From Rhynchonema sp. JSB1_4 (taxonomy: Eukaryota; Nematoda; Chromadorea; Monhysterida; Xyalidae), in NCBI GenBank assembly GCA_030248065.1, contig JASAMV010000158.1, positions 141,357 through 205,356 on the forward strand: a stretch of DNA of 64,000 bases. The letters are read 5' to 3'. The notes under the pieces were generated by a model. The model saw nothing but the letters and a program-made list of their open reading frames with translations, was not told where the DNA came from and searched no databases. This document shows positions 1 through 13,027 of the stretch, piece after piece (within the stretch, counting starts at the first letter, position 1; the number at the start of each line of letters is the position of its first letter). A program made the translations under genes and the position numbers.

Positions 1-3000
1 GGAATAAAATAAAAAGCATCCACCTCATAATCGGATATACCGTGCGAGCTGCACAGGTTTCGGTAATAGTATTTGCCGAACTTGAGTTTGAAGTCGACCA
101 CTTGTTGATGTATGAGACATCGCCAGATGGCACTACGATACGACGGGGGTATGCCTTGTCGGACAAGCAGACGCGTTTCTGCCTGAATTGACAAGGCAAG
201 TGACATTAGGTTGGGTTGGGTTCACGGTCAGACAAGGATTTGCTAAAGTCTCACATTGTTCAGCAGAATGTTCTTGCTTTTGGCCAGGTACACCTTCCAT
301 CGTTGTTTATGCTGCTGTTGTGAGGCAAGTTGAGCCTGTGAAACATCACAATGACAACTAAGTCTGCCACAGTCGAATGATGTAATGTTTCACACACCTG
401 ATAGTGCAGATGCAGCTGTGTGCAAATGTAGTGGAGCGCCAGGGACTCGTCAGTGAAACTGTGCCGAAACCCATACATGTCGACGTGGTAGTTCTGCGAC
501 GTGAGACTGAAAAGTAAAAGGGGAAAGTGCATGGATTTTGGATAAAAAAACTTCTCGTTGCGTTTGTGTTCGTGCCCAGTTTCAGTTTTTTTTCATTCGA
601 TTTTGCGTGATATTGCGTCACTAACGTTAATGTCAGCAACATACCTTTCGTAAGTGGGTAACGTTGGGTCCACATCACGGGCTTCTTCAAGTAGAGCGCA
701 TACTCGCTTTTTGTGCTACAAAAAATAATTAACTTTTTTAATGACGACGAACAGATTAATGCGAGACCAAAGTGATTTCAAAGTAGTGCTATCATTTTTT
801 CTAACATGGATTTTTTACGCGCACGGTACTATTATTGTTGAAGTAATTAGCACTAACAATGTCTCCACCAAACAGTTTCACTTCGACGGCATCGACTGGC
901 CTCCGATCGCTGACCGGGATTCGAATGCATGATTGCAGCAGATAGACGTATTGTTGCTTGAAATGGTCAAGTTGGGATTCAAGCTCGTTCGCCTTGCTGA
1001 AACAGGCAAACATTAACTACTAATCATGTACCATGTTTGAAACATTACCCATGTGATGACTGACCGAGTGAGCGCAATTGTTTGGTTCTTGTCATCGTGC
1101 CATTTGGCTGAGAGCCTCACAACTTCTGAATTGAGGAATTTGTTCTGATTCTGCAGATACTTGGAATCGCCGCCACTCGTCTCGTCGCTGAAAGTTTTTC
1201 ATGGTTGAATTTCTATATTTTTTCGAAAAAAATGCAGAACATCAAGAATTCCCAACCATTTTTCGATTTGTTGCAATTTCTCCTGCATTTCGTGCACCTG
1301 GCGCGTCAGAGCATTGATCTCTCGTTGATGCTCGCTGTTGAGCACTTGCAGACGATGCAGCTCGGAGCGGAGCTTGGTGTTTTCCGCGCTGCAACATACA
1401 AATCAAGGTCATGTTTACAAAAAACAAGAAAATATGTAAAAACATTTCCAAAAAAGGCAGAAATTTTATCTATGATGGGAAACTTTCTGAAGTATAGACG
1501 CAGTCACACCAACGTCAATTCCAGATGCACATGCGAGTGCGAGCTGCGTCGATCGTCATACTGCTCGGGTTCGTCCTCCAGCTCGTTCTCCGCGCTGAAA
1601 CATCACGCTTCTAAGGATGTTATCTGGCTGGCTGGCTAATGTTTCACCAATGAACACACTCGTACGGTGCTGGTTGATCGTGCAACCAGTTTCGAATCCA
1701 GTTCTGCAACGCGTCAGCATTGTTCGATGCGCCGTTGTGCTTGTGCACGTCCGGGTCCGGCGGAGGGTACGAGGCTGTCATCAAGTCGGCTTGACCACTG
1801 AACACAAATAATGTTTCACATATAGACATCTGATGAATTTCTTCCGACGTATATGTAACGTGCAACTTTTGTTGTAAATAAACGTTGATAGCTTTTCAGT
1901 AGCGCCATCCTTGACGTAAGCATAATGTACCTTGTCACGCTTGTTATCATGCCCATCGATTCATACACCCACCTGTGAGTGGGCAATTCCGCAGCATCGA
2001 CTATCGACGGGGGATCGGCCATAGATCTTTGATCGTCAGGTGTGGCTGAGAAATAGAAGGTGCATTGCGTGCGGAATGTGTCTTTGGCACTGGGACGTCG
2101 GGTTGGTGAACCTGCATTTTGGATAAATTCAGATTACTTAGTGCCGTGTATACGAGCATTCTCAGCTACTTCCACGTGCAGAATGTTAATAACCGCTGCA
2201 GTTACAGAAGGCAACTGGGTTACATATATGTGCACGGCACTGAGGCTCGAAAAACACTGAACAATTGCAAGAAACAAACATTACCAACTGAACCGTTACA
2301 CTTACGAACGCATAATGTGCGTGACAGCGGTGTGTTTGCGCCAGCGACATGATGCATGCTGCTCTCCAATGCACTATCCAGGGCGGCTGCCATCTCTGCA
2401 TCGCTCTACAGCAAAAAAGAAAAATTGGAATCCTATTTTATTATTCAGGTTTTCAGTACCTTTAGTTACATTTATGACGGCTTTGTATAGGATCAGTTAA
2501 CCACTTTGTACAAAAACGCTCCAGCTTGGGTGAGCTTATGTGAGATTTGGCTAGCTGTCAAAAATGCATCAGGTGCACTGCGTTCGGAATAATAATGCTG
2601 GTGTGCATTTGGGGTTGGCAAACATCTTTTGCGAACATGCAGGTATTCATATGGCTTGCATCTTTGTACTGCTCTGCAAATCTGGGCTAGGAAACAGACC
2701 GTCTGACCAACATCCAACTTAGACAAGGGATGTTCCAACCAACGTAAATGCGAATTCGTAATAAAATACCATAAAGCACCGCCGACTAGATCGAATTCTA
2801 TCTGACGAACCGGCAGTGATGCGGATGAGAGCCTGCGTCCGCCGATGCCCAGACTAAGTCCCCCTTGGTTGCTGTACAGATCCTGGTCACCCAATGTGCC
2901 AGCCGCGTGCTGTAGACCACCCGCACCGAACAGTTTCGGCGTCTCGTCCTTGCGATTCTGCGGAGTTTTTTTTAGAACTTATTTCATTTTTTGTGAACAA

Positions 3001-5540
3001 GACCGCATTCTAGATACCGTCTACCCCTTCTTATAGTTACTTGATCAAATCTGGCATTTTTTGTAACTGAACATTCACTATTTTGCGTGACTGACTGTTG
3101 ACCAAACCATCAGTCACTTTGCAAAGTCACTCAACAGGGCAGTTTGTCAAGGTCTGCGGCTCTCGCTTTGTTGCACGGCACTGTCATTCTAAACAACAGT
3201 GCATAATATGCAAATGTACTCTACCACCTGCAATGCATTCATCCAAACGATGGCCGCTTGTTCGTTGGTGGCCTCTTTGTGTTATGTGTACTCTACCACC
3301 TGCAATGCATTCATCCAAACGATGGCCGCTTGTTCGTTGGTGGCCTCGAGTTCGTATTGTCGATTACCAGGACATCTGAAAATAACAAACTTGTCAAACT
3401 TGTTAATCGAAATTTGTTTGCCCTGGTCACGTGACTTTTCTTGAATGAGGAATACCTATACATGCATGCATTAAAATTTATCGACTCCACCGATTTTTTT
3501 CCAACAGTGTAAAAGCTTGTGCATCCTGCGAACAACTGACATGCTGCACTTGGTCGAAATTATAGTGGGACGGGGCTACACGGAAACGACATAAATGTAA
3601 AACATCCACTTCTGTTTATTCAATTGACTCACCGTATCAAAAACGTGAAGGGACTGGTATCGGATATAGTGACAGCGCATTGTTTGAGTGATATCTGTCC
3701 GATGGGGTCTTTGCGTCGAATGAACTCTGTTTCGTCCTTGAAGTACACCAACTGACTGTTGATCTCATCCAGCACAAAGTAGTAGCGACGCCGAGGCTTC
3801 AGCATCGATAAAGCTGAGCAAATAAGCCAATTCAATTGTCGCCATCGCATATGGCCGAAACGCAGATTGACCGCGTGTCCTAGTCATATGAACATTTAGG
3901 TGCAATGGCGTTCGCGCACAATGGTGGCAAAATGTGTTGTTTTGCGCATTCACACTGACGATGAGCTGGTGCACCAACCGTCCATGCTAGATACCCAAAA
4001 ACCAGTTCAATCAGGATCTTTCGTCGTGAAACATCTGCTGCGCCACGCAACCGACAGTGAAACTGCGAAAGCATTAGACTGATGTTTCACATTACAAATA
4101 CGCTAAGTAAATCTTTCTTGAAATATCAGGCTAACGTACCGCCTCCGAGAAATCGAACATTCATGTACGCGGCCAGACTGTACCAGTCGGACATGATACA
4201 GCCACGGCCCTGGAACGAGGCCTTGGTGAGGTAGGAAGTGTCGTGCTCAAGTAATCTGAAACATTTCCCTGCTCGCAAAGTGGATGTTAGAAACTCGAAA
4301 TTTGAAACGGCTCGAATATTGAGGTCTCATTGAGGTCATGACTCAGCGCGGATGAAAACAAGGTTCAGCGACAAAGACCTTAAACATACATGTACATTAC
4401 ATACCTGTAACAGCATTTTGTAATTTGTTTGTTTTGGTTTTGACGTAAAACGTGGACTGAGAACTCAGCCGCAATCTACAAGGGACGTTATCAGACCATG
4501 CATGTATCGCCTTGTTTGGAAAATTATGTCAAGGGGGAATGGATCTACACACAAGCTGTCAAATGACGGGATTGTTTTTTCTGACTGAAGGATTTTAAAA
4601 CGAATTTAGGCAATGGATTCAATATTTTTGACCTGATTCGGATTGATAATCTTATTTGATAAACAAAGATGCCCAGATAAACAACGTCTGTCTGAAGAAT
4701 AGCGAGCGTGGAGGTCCCAGACAAAGCACCACCCAAACAAACAGAGATCTGGAAGCTGCCTATGTGATTCAGAAAGCTCTCCCGGTCTTAATAAGATGGG
4801 CTACTGGTGGGCCAATAGAAAATATCCGTTTCGAAATAAGCTCATAATCTACTCAGAACCGGGCAGTCTTGTAACTTTTTCAAGGCAGGTGGTCTGTTAA
4901 AAAATGGGTACAGTACTCTGTCTGTATACGGACCACACACCCACGCGTTGGGAACGGATTCGATGGTTTACAGTATGGGGTCGTTCTGCACATCTGCGTG
5001 CTCATAAACACGTACATATTTGTAAATAAGATCGTGAAAAACAAAGTCACGGTTCATGCACAAAAAAAATTTGTCACCCTGCCGCGGTGCAAGGTGCATT
5101 TTTCGCTTTTGACAGCGCACACATTCTCGAAGGACGAGTGTTGAGCATGACTGCATCCCAGATGTCTGTGTGCCGGTGCAAGTCACATAAATTTTTGATC
5201 TTAGTTCCATCTATATCAGTTAGTTTGATAACCAGGATCTTCATTTGTGAGACATGCATGACTTTGCAAAATCATTGTGGCAATCTCTATGAGTCAATAG
5301 CATAGAAACAAGTGCTCTGTTCATACGCTTAGGCACGGCACTAATATTGCTCCCGTTGCATACCGTAAATCTCCATCGCTTTGTATGGTGGCTAGCTGGG
5401 CATCAACAGTAGACGTGTTGCTTGATTTGTAGGTGCCAACAGCAGGTTGTTTGCTTGACTGTTGCTGCTGGTTGTCAGTCAATGGTGTCAGACAGTGTGC
5501 ACTGGCCGACAGTTGGGATTGGGATGTGGGCTGATGCATC
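1..5540 (-). CDS. TBC1D2/TBC-2-like RabGAP, 3' end cut by window edge
   Basis: PH, coiled-coil and TBC protein of the TBC1D2/Armus/C. elegans TBC-2 type, expected to stimulate GTP hydrolysis by endosomal Rabs. Exons seen (transcription order): about 5540-5364 (Q/S/T-rich), 4255-4140, 3813-3633 and 3375-3300 (PH domain; RRRYYFVLDE core, closing VWMNAL helix), 2957-2811, 2405-2306, 2045-1973, 1797-1648, 1594-1508, 1388-1257 and 1187-1065 (heptad-rich coiled coil), 996-858 (QYVYLL segment typical of the family), 715-645, 506-398, 335-255, and 182 to about 41 (start of the TBC domain, VRQGIPPSYRSAIW). Splice phases agree at every junction, which is strong support. The rest of the TBC domain lies beyond position 1 and the true start is unresolved. 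The last exon may end at a GTATAT donor at 40 or run off the edge. Family call confident; orthology inferred. Confidence 0.8.
336..397 (-). repeat. 62-bp intron with inverted 10-mers at both ends (introner-like)
   Basis: Intron between two TBC1D2-like exons. In transcript sense it starts GTGTGTGAAACATTA and ends TGATGTTTCACAG, so TGAAACATTA and its near-complement TGATGTTTCA lie within six bases of the two ends. On the plus strand the motifs are at 383-392 and 339-348. Confidence 0.75.
1595..1647 (-). repeat. 53-bp intron delimited by inverted 10-mers (introner-like)
   Basis: In transcript sense the intron is G, then TGAAACATTA, 31 bases, TGATGTTTCA, then G. The donor GT and acceptor AG are made by the motif plus one flanking G at each side. 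Plus-strand motif positions are 1637-1646 and 1596-1605. Confidence 0.8.
3215..3347. repeat. 61-bp exact direct duplication inside the PH exon/donor
   Basis: Positions 3215-3275 and 3287-3347 are identical over 61 bases, 72 bases apart. Each copy carries the end of the PH-domain coding exon and its GTGGTA donor. The upstream copy (in transcript sense) joins smoothly to the acceptor at 3376, so the second copy is probably intronic. Confidence 0.9.
4026..4090. repeat. 65-bp element with 10-bp inverted ends GTGAAACATC/GATGTTTCAC
   Basis: Starts GTGAAACATC and ends GATGTTTCAC, a perfect 10-bp inverted repeat. It lies inside a 326-bp intron (3814-4139) of the TBC1D2-like gene. It has the same ends as the motif-bounded introns at 336-397 and 1595-1647. 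Confidence 0.65.
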
Positions 5541-6498
5541 ACACACACGAACTGGCAGATGTGAACCTGATGTTCTTACATGGCGTTGGGGATTGGCTGT
5601 TACTGGTTATTACTGCTTGTACCTGGGACAACAGCAGTAGCGGCTTGCGAAGTGGCAATGGACTGACTGAATGCTACACGGTTGGACGGACTTGCACAAG
5701 CTGTGGCTTGCCTGGTTGCACTGTGGTGTTACTGATGGCAGGTCAAGAAAACAGCCATTGAGTTTCCTGTTTCATTCAGTAAGCAAATACGCCTTGCATC
5801 CGAACCTTTTACAAGGTCACTGTTGATCTGTAATCTAGCACTAGTAAATCCCAAGTGCTGTTCCATCCAATCTCAACGCAACACCTGTGAGCTGAACAAG
5901 CACAATTTCGATCTGCGGTTTATTTCATGCACTGGTTGCTGGTGCAATGTTGAAAGTGATCTTTATATCCACAAAGAGTCTTAGTTTCAGGGCTGCTCGT
6001 CGTTGTCTGTTTGCACAGTCTGATCTCAATAACTCAATAACAAATTCCATCTTTGCTTGACCGACCCAGATTCGGGTGGCACGCTCTCGTGGTCTGCTGC
6101 TACTGTTTTTCATTCATTCATGGGCAAAAGTTTGTCTCAAGTCTGGTGGATATTGGGTGTTTTTGGTTACGTTGTGCTAAATTCAATAAGAACATATTGG
6201 GTTTCAAATTTCTGTATCCAATACCTTTAATGCTCAGGACAGGATCACATGAGTGGCAGCTGATCACACAAGCTGTTTTTGACTGACAAATCACGACAGA
6301 TGTACATTTCTTGCATTCTTCTGCATAAAAATAAGAGCAAGAAATGAAATAGCATCGCCACGGCACTGAAAAGCTGAAACGTAAATACATACAGTACTTG
6401 TACAAGTAGTACAACTGTACAATTGCGCTGTAAAGTCTTGAGAGCGGTTTTTAACACTGAAGGAGCAAAAAGCAAAGACCAGTCAGGCAGTGAAACAT

Positions 6499-6912
6499 TC
6501 ACGACAAAATGGACGGTGAAAGCACAGATCCAGTCAGCACGCTGTCACTGAGAATGCCGGGACTCAAAGCTGATGGACTGAGTACAGCTGCACCGACAGC
6601 ACCCGGGCTGAGCACAGCTGGGGACAGAACGGATGGACTGAGGACGGATGCGGACACTGCCCACGGATTGAGAATGCCCGGATTGAGCACTCCTGGACTC
6701 AGAATGGACGCACCCAGCACATCGGGACTGAGGATTGAAGGATTGAGGACACTCGGGGACAAAATGGACGGATTGCCCACTCCCGGGTTGAGGACACCGA
6801 CCTTGACAGCGCCCGGGCTCAGAACTGAAGGACTGAAAATGGACGGACTGAGGACAGTCGCACCCAACACCCCTGGACTGAGGACGCTCGGCGAGAAGGC
6901 ACCGGGTTCCAA
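6499..6912 (-). repeat. Coding L-S-P repeat array of the MLT-10-like gene
   Basis: The 3' coding end is an imperfect array of 15-base units encoding xLSPS/xLSPG, over 25 units, finishing SVLSPSILS then stop. The periodicity keeps the other frames open too, which explains the long antisense reading frames here. Confidence 0.85.
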
Positions 6913-9900
6913 GAAGGACACGCCCTTGAGACGCCGATGCCAAGTGACCATGCTCCGATCTGCTAGCGGGTCATCGGCCAAAATACGGATCTCGTTCTCG
7001 AGAGTCTGTTGTCGTTGCCACTTGGACATGCGGTTGTAGACCGTTAGGTTGAAACCGTCCTGAAACAGCAATGATTGTTTTTTGGGTTCAGCCCAAAACC
7101 AAGTCGTGTGTCTTGGAGTTTTGGACCGCCACGGTGCATTCGCGGTTTGGCGTAACGAGTAATAGGATGACCTGGTTTACCGTCAGTCTGTGAAGGAAGG
7201 TTGAAACAGTCATCCAAACATAGGCTTGCGTGTGTTGTATAGACACGTATTTGTTGAAACATTAGACGCCATAGATTGTGTATCCGTTCGAATACTGAAA
7301 CATCAACCAGCTAGGTCCACCACGGACCTTCTGCACATCATACAGTCGTCCCGGTCCATATAGGATGTCGAGTTGATGTGGTTCAATGAATGCATATCCA
7401 TCGTTGTCCATCGCGGTGCGCTGGGTGCTCGTCAGTGATCGGTGGAAGGACGACCAGATTTGTAGCATTCGACTGAATAGATACATAGTATGTGACTAAT
7501 TTTTGAGAAAGAAGGTAGAAATTTGATTCATCATCATATCTTGCATCATAATCGGACTGTCGGTGCGGCGGTGAGACATTAGGTGAAAACAGGCGTGCTT
7601 TCTTGATAAAACGCTGTTGCCCACAAACTGTGGTGCGAGCCTTTACGTCTCGTACACATACATACATACGGTTTATACGAAACTTTCTGTGGTTGTAAAA
7701 CGTCAAAAAAGCCAAATTCATCAGACACGCACATTACAGCAACCATAAAGTTGTTTGCGCTGCTTATCAAAAACAAAGTTTTCTAAAAGTGTGGTACAGT
7801 ATATGGCTCACTTGTGCGCGGTCCACACGGCCTGTCTCTGCTCGGGTGTCATACTGTCAAGCCATTGGAGCATGTTCTCCAACAACTTTGTTGCGCCAGA
7901 GGCTTCCATGATGAACTCCTTCCACGAATTGCGCTCCCGCTTCGATGCAAGCATTTCGCCCAACACACTGTTCATCGACAACGCATTCGATTCTAACGGA
8001 TCGTCGTAAAGACTGAAGACGTCCGGGCTCACCACATTGACTCTGTGACGAGCGCGAGGGCTGAGCGACAGAAAGGACGGGCTCAAGATGCTGAATTTAC
8101 TGGCTCCTTGACCGCGTTTCGGAGCAGATTTTTGTCCAAATAGAAGTTTCGATGCAAAACTGGCAAGCTGCAACATTGGAGCCTCCTGGGTCAGAAGCTT
8201 GTTGGCGTTTGCCTGAACGGAGGGATTGGGCCTGCGAACAGACTGATGGTTCATGTGTTGTGCTTGTGTGTGGGCATTGTAGGACAAGGGCCGGGGTCGT
8301 TTGGTGAACGTCCCCTTTGATGAACCATATTGCTGCTGAGGTTGTTTTTGATGGTGCACGGATGGTTGATCGTACGACTTGGATATTTGAATGAACTTTG
8401 AATGCAGCTGGCGTCCGTTCCATTGCGTTTCGCGTGTGTCCGGCGCGCCACGCAGCGTGCGGAAAATGTCTGTAATTGGTCAGGAGGTGCTGGATACTCT
8501 CTTTGCAGTCACATGATCGAGGCCTACATTTTTGGGTACTATAATAAGGAATATTCAGTAAGAGGGTAGACTAAAAATGGCAAGCGCAGCAAACAGATAG
8601 TGGAAGAAATGTGCGTGAAACATCAAATGCGTGTGTGTACATACACATTACCAGTGAACATTTCAGCCCAATCGCCACTTGTCTGTAATCCCGAGCCCCT
8701 TTTCACTCGGTGATGATATCGCATCAGTTGGTTGGTTCGGTACGACCTGCAGTGATTATACTTTCTACGATGTTTCAAAGCAAACAGACAAACAACTCGC
8801 ACGCATACGAGTACTGACAAAGATGTGGTGCACTATCTGTCACCGAGAGCAGATCAGCAGAGGCAAAGGGACGAGAGGCAGCTCATTAAGTAAAAAACAC
8901 CAAGCCCTACTTGTAAACGACGGATTTAGTTGGATTGGCGAAGAATCGTCTGTAGTGATGCCAACGTCTGGCGTTTCGATCGTCGAACGCACGCGATAGA
9001 CATCGGGCGCGACGCACCAAGTCGGACGAGGCGACACGCACACATGTGAAGTACCTGCAACGGGGGGAGTACCGCGGTGTACTTGTACACTTACCTGCGT
9101 CAGGTGATTGTGTACAGGTACAAATGTATCACCAGATTCTACAGCTGCGGAATGTTCTACATATATTGAAAGTTGTGTGAATCAAGCTTCAGTATGTTTT
9201 GCCTACGACGCCAGCCTGAAACTCAGCTTGAAGTACAGTACTTGTGTTGAACTTTACAATTTCATATGGTGCTTGAATTTCTCTATTCTCGTAGTTATTT
9301 CAGTACTGTCTTCATAACGTCACGAGATAAACCGCACGAAACGCACATAGATGTGGTGCGCATGTTTTTCTATATTTTCTGTCTTGCAAAGCCGATAGAT
9401 CTACGTCGGGCGGGTGATGTCACAGTTGACCGACCGATGACCAAGTTTGATTTGACCAATAAAAACCTCTGATCTGTACTGTAATGCTCTCTATGTTGTG
9501 CCTCCAACACATCCCCTATTCTTTTGAAACATCACCGGTCCGACGTGACAAAGCGTCAAAATTGCTTTCAAAGCTATCTCTACTTGTTTTTGAAGCATGC
9601 ACCCGACCTTGACTGCGACGCCCCATCCAGCTGTTTCACTGTTTGCAACCCAATCCTATCAAGTAACCCAACGGCGCCTTGCATGAAGCTCACACGATTT
9701 TGGATCCTCAGTTCGTTGGGTACGATACCAAGTTGTGTTAGGCTGCTGGCTGCTGGAAACATCAACGCTTTGATACACATTATCAGAATTATACGGATCA
9801 GCGTTACCATTTAAGCGAATTAACGTTATGACCAATGGGCATGATAGCAAAGGTGAGCAATCCGACGACAGGGATGCAAAGCACCCGTGACTTGACCAGA

Positions 9901-10001
9901 GATCACAATTGCAAATATACCTGATTATACGCACCTGTGAAGCTGAATAAAGGGAACAGGCGCAAGGCGGCCACCAACAAATCACATTTGAACGGAACCA
10001 T
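6499..10001 (-). CDS. MLT-10-like moulting-cycle protein, about 496 aa
   Basis: Secreted cuticle/moulting protein of the nematode MLT-10 family. Exons: 10001-9935 (probable signal peptide, MVPFKCDLLVAALRLFPLFS), 8469-7812, 7472-7268, 7059-6499 (stop TGA). Phases match at each junction and the total is 1491 nt. The second exon holds the conserved N-terminal block with FSILSPSFLSLSP and a WLDSMTPEQRQAVW segment; the third has GYAFIEPHQLDILYGP. The last exon ends in about 130 residues built almost only from SVLSPG-like units, the hallmark of the family. The signal-peptide exon is joined over a 1.46-kb intron on phase alone, so it is less certain than the other three. The third intron starts with an unusual GTCTAA donor. 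Confidence 0.82.
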
Positions 10002-12080
10002 CTTCTCGAAAATAAAAAAATAATTTAGAACCGCACACGCTGAAAATTGAGGGTGCGCATCACTAGGACATGTTTGACGATTCTGCTTCAGTTCGGTATT
10101 TTATCGAATTACCGAACGTCCAGTCTGTTTGCCTTGTAAAAACAATGAGATGAATTACATTTATGTTTCCTTGCCCTAGAATTCCAACAAATAAACAAAA
10201 AGTATTTATATTTGAGAAATATTTTGAAGATTTTTTGTCAATCGAGATGGCTTCTGAGAATTTTGAAGTTATTGCTCAAATATTAGAAGTATGTCACTGT
10301 AAAAAAGGTTTGTTTGTATAAAATCAGACATTATGCAGTTATTAATGCGCACTCCGAATAAAAAATCTCACATAGAGTTTAACTTCCGTACATCGGTTAT
10401 ACGGGATGAATACATTTAAAGCGCATAAATAGACACTCTCATTATACACGTTTTTGCTTTGTGAACCCACGTGCTTGTATATAGTTTATCGCTAACTTTT
10501 TTAATCGCGTCAGTTTGTCATGTTTACCGCACACCATCAATCAAATTTCGGAGAGAGTCACCACGGTGAGCCAATTTCGATACAGAATGTTTGTGCAACA
10601 TGCACAAGCTACGCATGTGCGCGAGTCTTTATGCGAACACGTAACTCGTAACATGACTCGCAAAAGCCTGGCCCATGCCCATACGCGTAGTATACCAATA
10701 CGTAACATTTTAACATAGAGTGACCCATTTATGAGGCTGAATGCATATTCTCGCATATACTAATGTCAACCGTATGACAGCTATTTTGTGGTCGTTTTTG
10801 AACCAACTGATTGTGCAACTTTTTACAAATCCTGTTTTTTAATCACAGCAGCTGACGTGTTGATTTTGCGAATCAAACAACACAGATGGTTTCATTCAGA
10901 TCATGCGTGCATTTTATTGTTGATTGACTGACTAATAGGTGCCATTTCAGCTTCGGTGTGAACAATCCTGAAAATTGTCATAAAAATCCTGTATATGCAG
11001 TTTAGAAATATATGTCATTATACGGTTGTTTTTTTACTTCAATTGCAACGCAGTTTATTCGAGATAATCCCAGTTTCGATTGCACTTTTTTTATTTGCCA
11101 TTTGTTTTTTGTTCTTGATTTTACTAACAGGAAGGATCAGTCACAACAATAACGGTTTCGGGTCAATTGTGATTTTTTCAGTGAGAGAATAAAGGGTTAC
11201 ATACAGCAGCAGTGACCTAGCCAGAGAACTCAATCTTGAAACATCAGCCTCGAAAAGTTCTAATATCAGTACTACCGATTCCATGTGAGTTTATCTCACC
11301 TAAGTTGATCTCATTACAAAATCTAGGCCAATTCGCTTAGACACGAGACCATGAGTGCACGTTTGATGTAATTACGAGCGCACACAACAGAAATCACACG
11401 TGGTTGAATCAAATAGCAATTCACTTTTTACATGTTTGATTTGGATCAATGGTTGTGGATAACAGCGCTGAAATTGAGTGAAAACGACGCGTGTTTTTTA
11501 TCTGAGGTCAGACACTTATAATGGAATTAAAATGCAATGTCAACTGTGATGCGGACTGTTGCCCAACTTGTCTGGATTTGCCATTAAGTTTCTCTTCATT
11601 CCTCTGTTCCCACTAATGAGTTTCGCAGATGCATGTTGGTTTTGAATTGTAACGAAACATCAGTGCCGCTTAATCAATATCGACTTGATTCTCAGTATCC
11701 TGTGTTTTATTCATGAGATTACTCACGATTATCGATGTCAATAAAAATTATTGTAAAGAAACAGACAATCAATAAAACAATTATTAGGTATAAAATAAAG
11801 CACGCAATGAAGAACCACAAAAAAGTTTCTCGTGGCAAAGAGTTTTTGTGACCGCCTGGCACAACAGTCTGTGGCGCCTGGCAGAATCATTATAAAAGTT
11901 AAATAAGGCAACTCAAACAGACAGCAAAAAACGGTCAAGCAGCACACAAACATAAAGCTGGGTAAAGAGACAATAAATCGGATCAGGGCAATCGAAAAAG
12001 ATTCTAGTACAAAATATAAAATCACAAACATTACGTCCTCTGTCCTCAGGATCTCAGCTCTTTAAAAATGCGGTCAAATT
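10002..12080. other. AT-rich intergenic stretch, no supportable gene
   Basis: Only short frames with no family features or matching splice phases. One copy of the 10-mer TGAAACATCA lies at 11237-11246. The 3' flank of the next gene (11.7-12.0 kb) has a hydrophobic frame that looks accidental in AT-rich DNA. Confidence 0.6.
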
Positions 12081-13027
12081 CTATCCTTTCTTCAACTCAA
12101 CTAGCAGCCAAGGCACAGTAAAGGGGGCAGTCATTGCCAGAAACCACCACCAGATGACACACACAATGGCGGTGATGTAGAAGGCCTCGCGACGCGTGGA
12201 GAACTCCTGAAAATCAGGAGCAAGAAATGTAATTTTATGAGATTTGACTGTCCGCATCCTTACCGGTAAGAGCAGACGTTCACGTGGCATGAGTGTGTAT
12301 AAGACCGGCCGATCCGTCGGGTCTGAAGAATTGCAGCCATCAAGCTTGTGTTGTTGAAATCATATCGTGTTCACTTGATTCTTGTCAAAAATATTGGATG
12401 AACTGGGGCTTCTAATTTTGACCAGCGTAAAGCTTACACGCTGGTTCAATCCACGCACAAGCGACATCGGTAAACTGCGAAATAACAAAGTCGCGTGGTT
12501 TAAAATTTAAAAACAAGCCACGAGTACAATTAACCGTTGCGCCCGCCGTGCATCATCGCACCGTCAGCTGGTTGATGTTTCTGCGCACATACATGATCGG
12601 CGTTGATGTGCTCAATGACAAACTGACGAGCGTCACCACCAGTTTCCCCGTACAACAAATACCTGGAAATAGATATTTTTTGAGGTTCTTTGTCTTAATT
12701 TCCTGGTCTTTCGCAACAAAAATGTTTGTTTACTTTTGAACGAGCCATTTGATCGTTTCTGCATCGTGTTCGAACAACATTCGTGGAAATCGGGCCTGCT
12801 CGCAATCTGTGACGGCGGTGGTTGGCTGCTTTTTTGGACACTGAAACCGAGGTGTGTTACGGGCAGGCAGCGGTGGCAGGGCCTCATTAAAATGCTCCTG
12901 AATTTACCTTATTGATAGTATTTCTGCCCTTTTTCGACGGTTTACGACTCGCACTTTTCTCCGACCGTTCATGTGACGTGGATTGATATGCGATAATCGA
13001 GCGTGAGTTTACGGCGGTCAACGACAT
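12081..13027 (-). CDS. Unknown 179-aa single-pass membrane protein, five exons
   Basis: Family not recognised. Exons 13027-12908, 12840-12734, 12662-12535, 12322-12264, 12206-12081 sum to 540 nt with consistent phases and a TAG stop, so the gene model is coherent. The N-terminal 40 residues are basic and serine-rich without a signal peptide. The middle is soluble-looking (FEHDAETIKWLVQKYLLYGE, then a His/Gly-rich segment). Near the C-terminus is one strong membrane segment (FYITAIVCVIWWWFLAMTAP) followed by WLLVELKKG. This suggests a cytosolic domain anchored by a C-terminal helix. Introns are 57-212 bp. The first in-frame ATG with a good downstream exon is at 13027; an upstream in-frame extension to 13075 has no ATG. 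Confidence 0.7.

Noticed and set aside
5422..5761. Plus-strand 72-99 aa frames
   Set aside because: Antisense to the Q/S/T-rich 5' exon of the TBC1D2-like gene; no independent support.
6509..7039. Long plus-strand frame, 176 aa with repeated G-L-S-T units
   Set aside because: It is the antisense of the MLT-10-like L-S-P repeat; 15-base periodicity keeps several frames open.
9580..9915. Minus-strand hydrophobic exon-like segments near 9.6-9.9 kb
   Set aside because: Their phases do not join to the signal-peptide exon without a stop, and no downstream partner exons were found.
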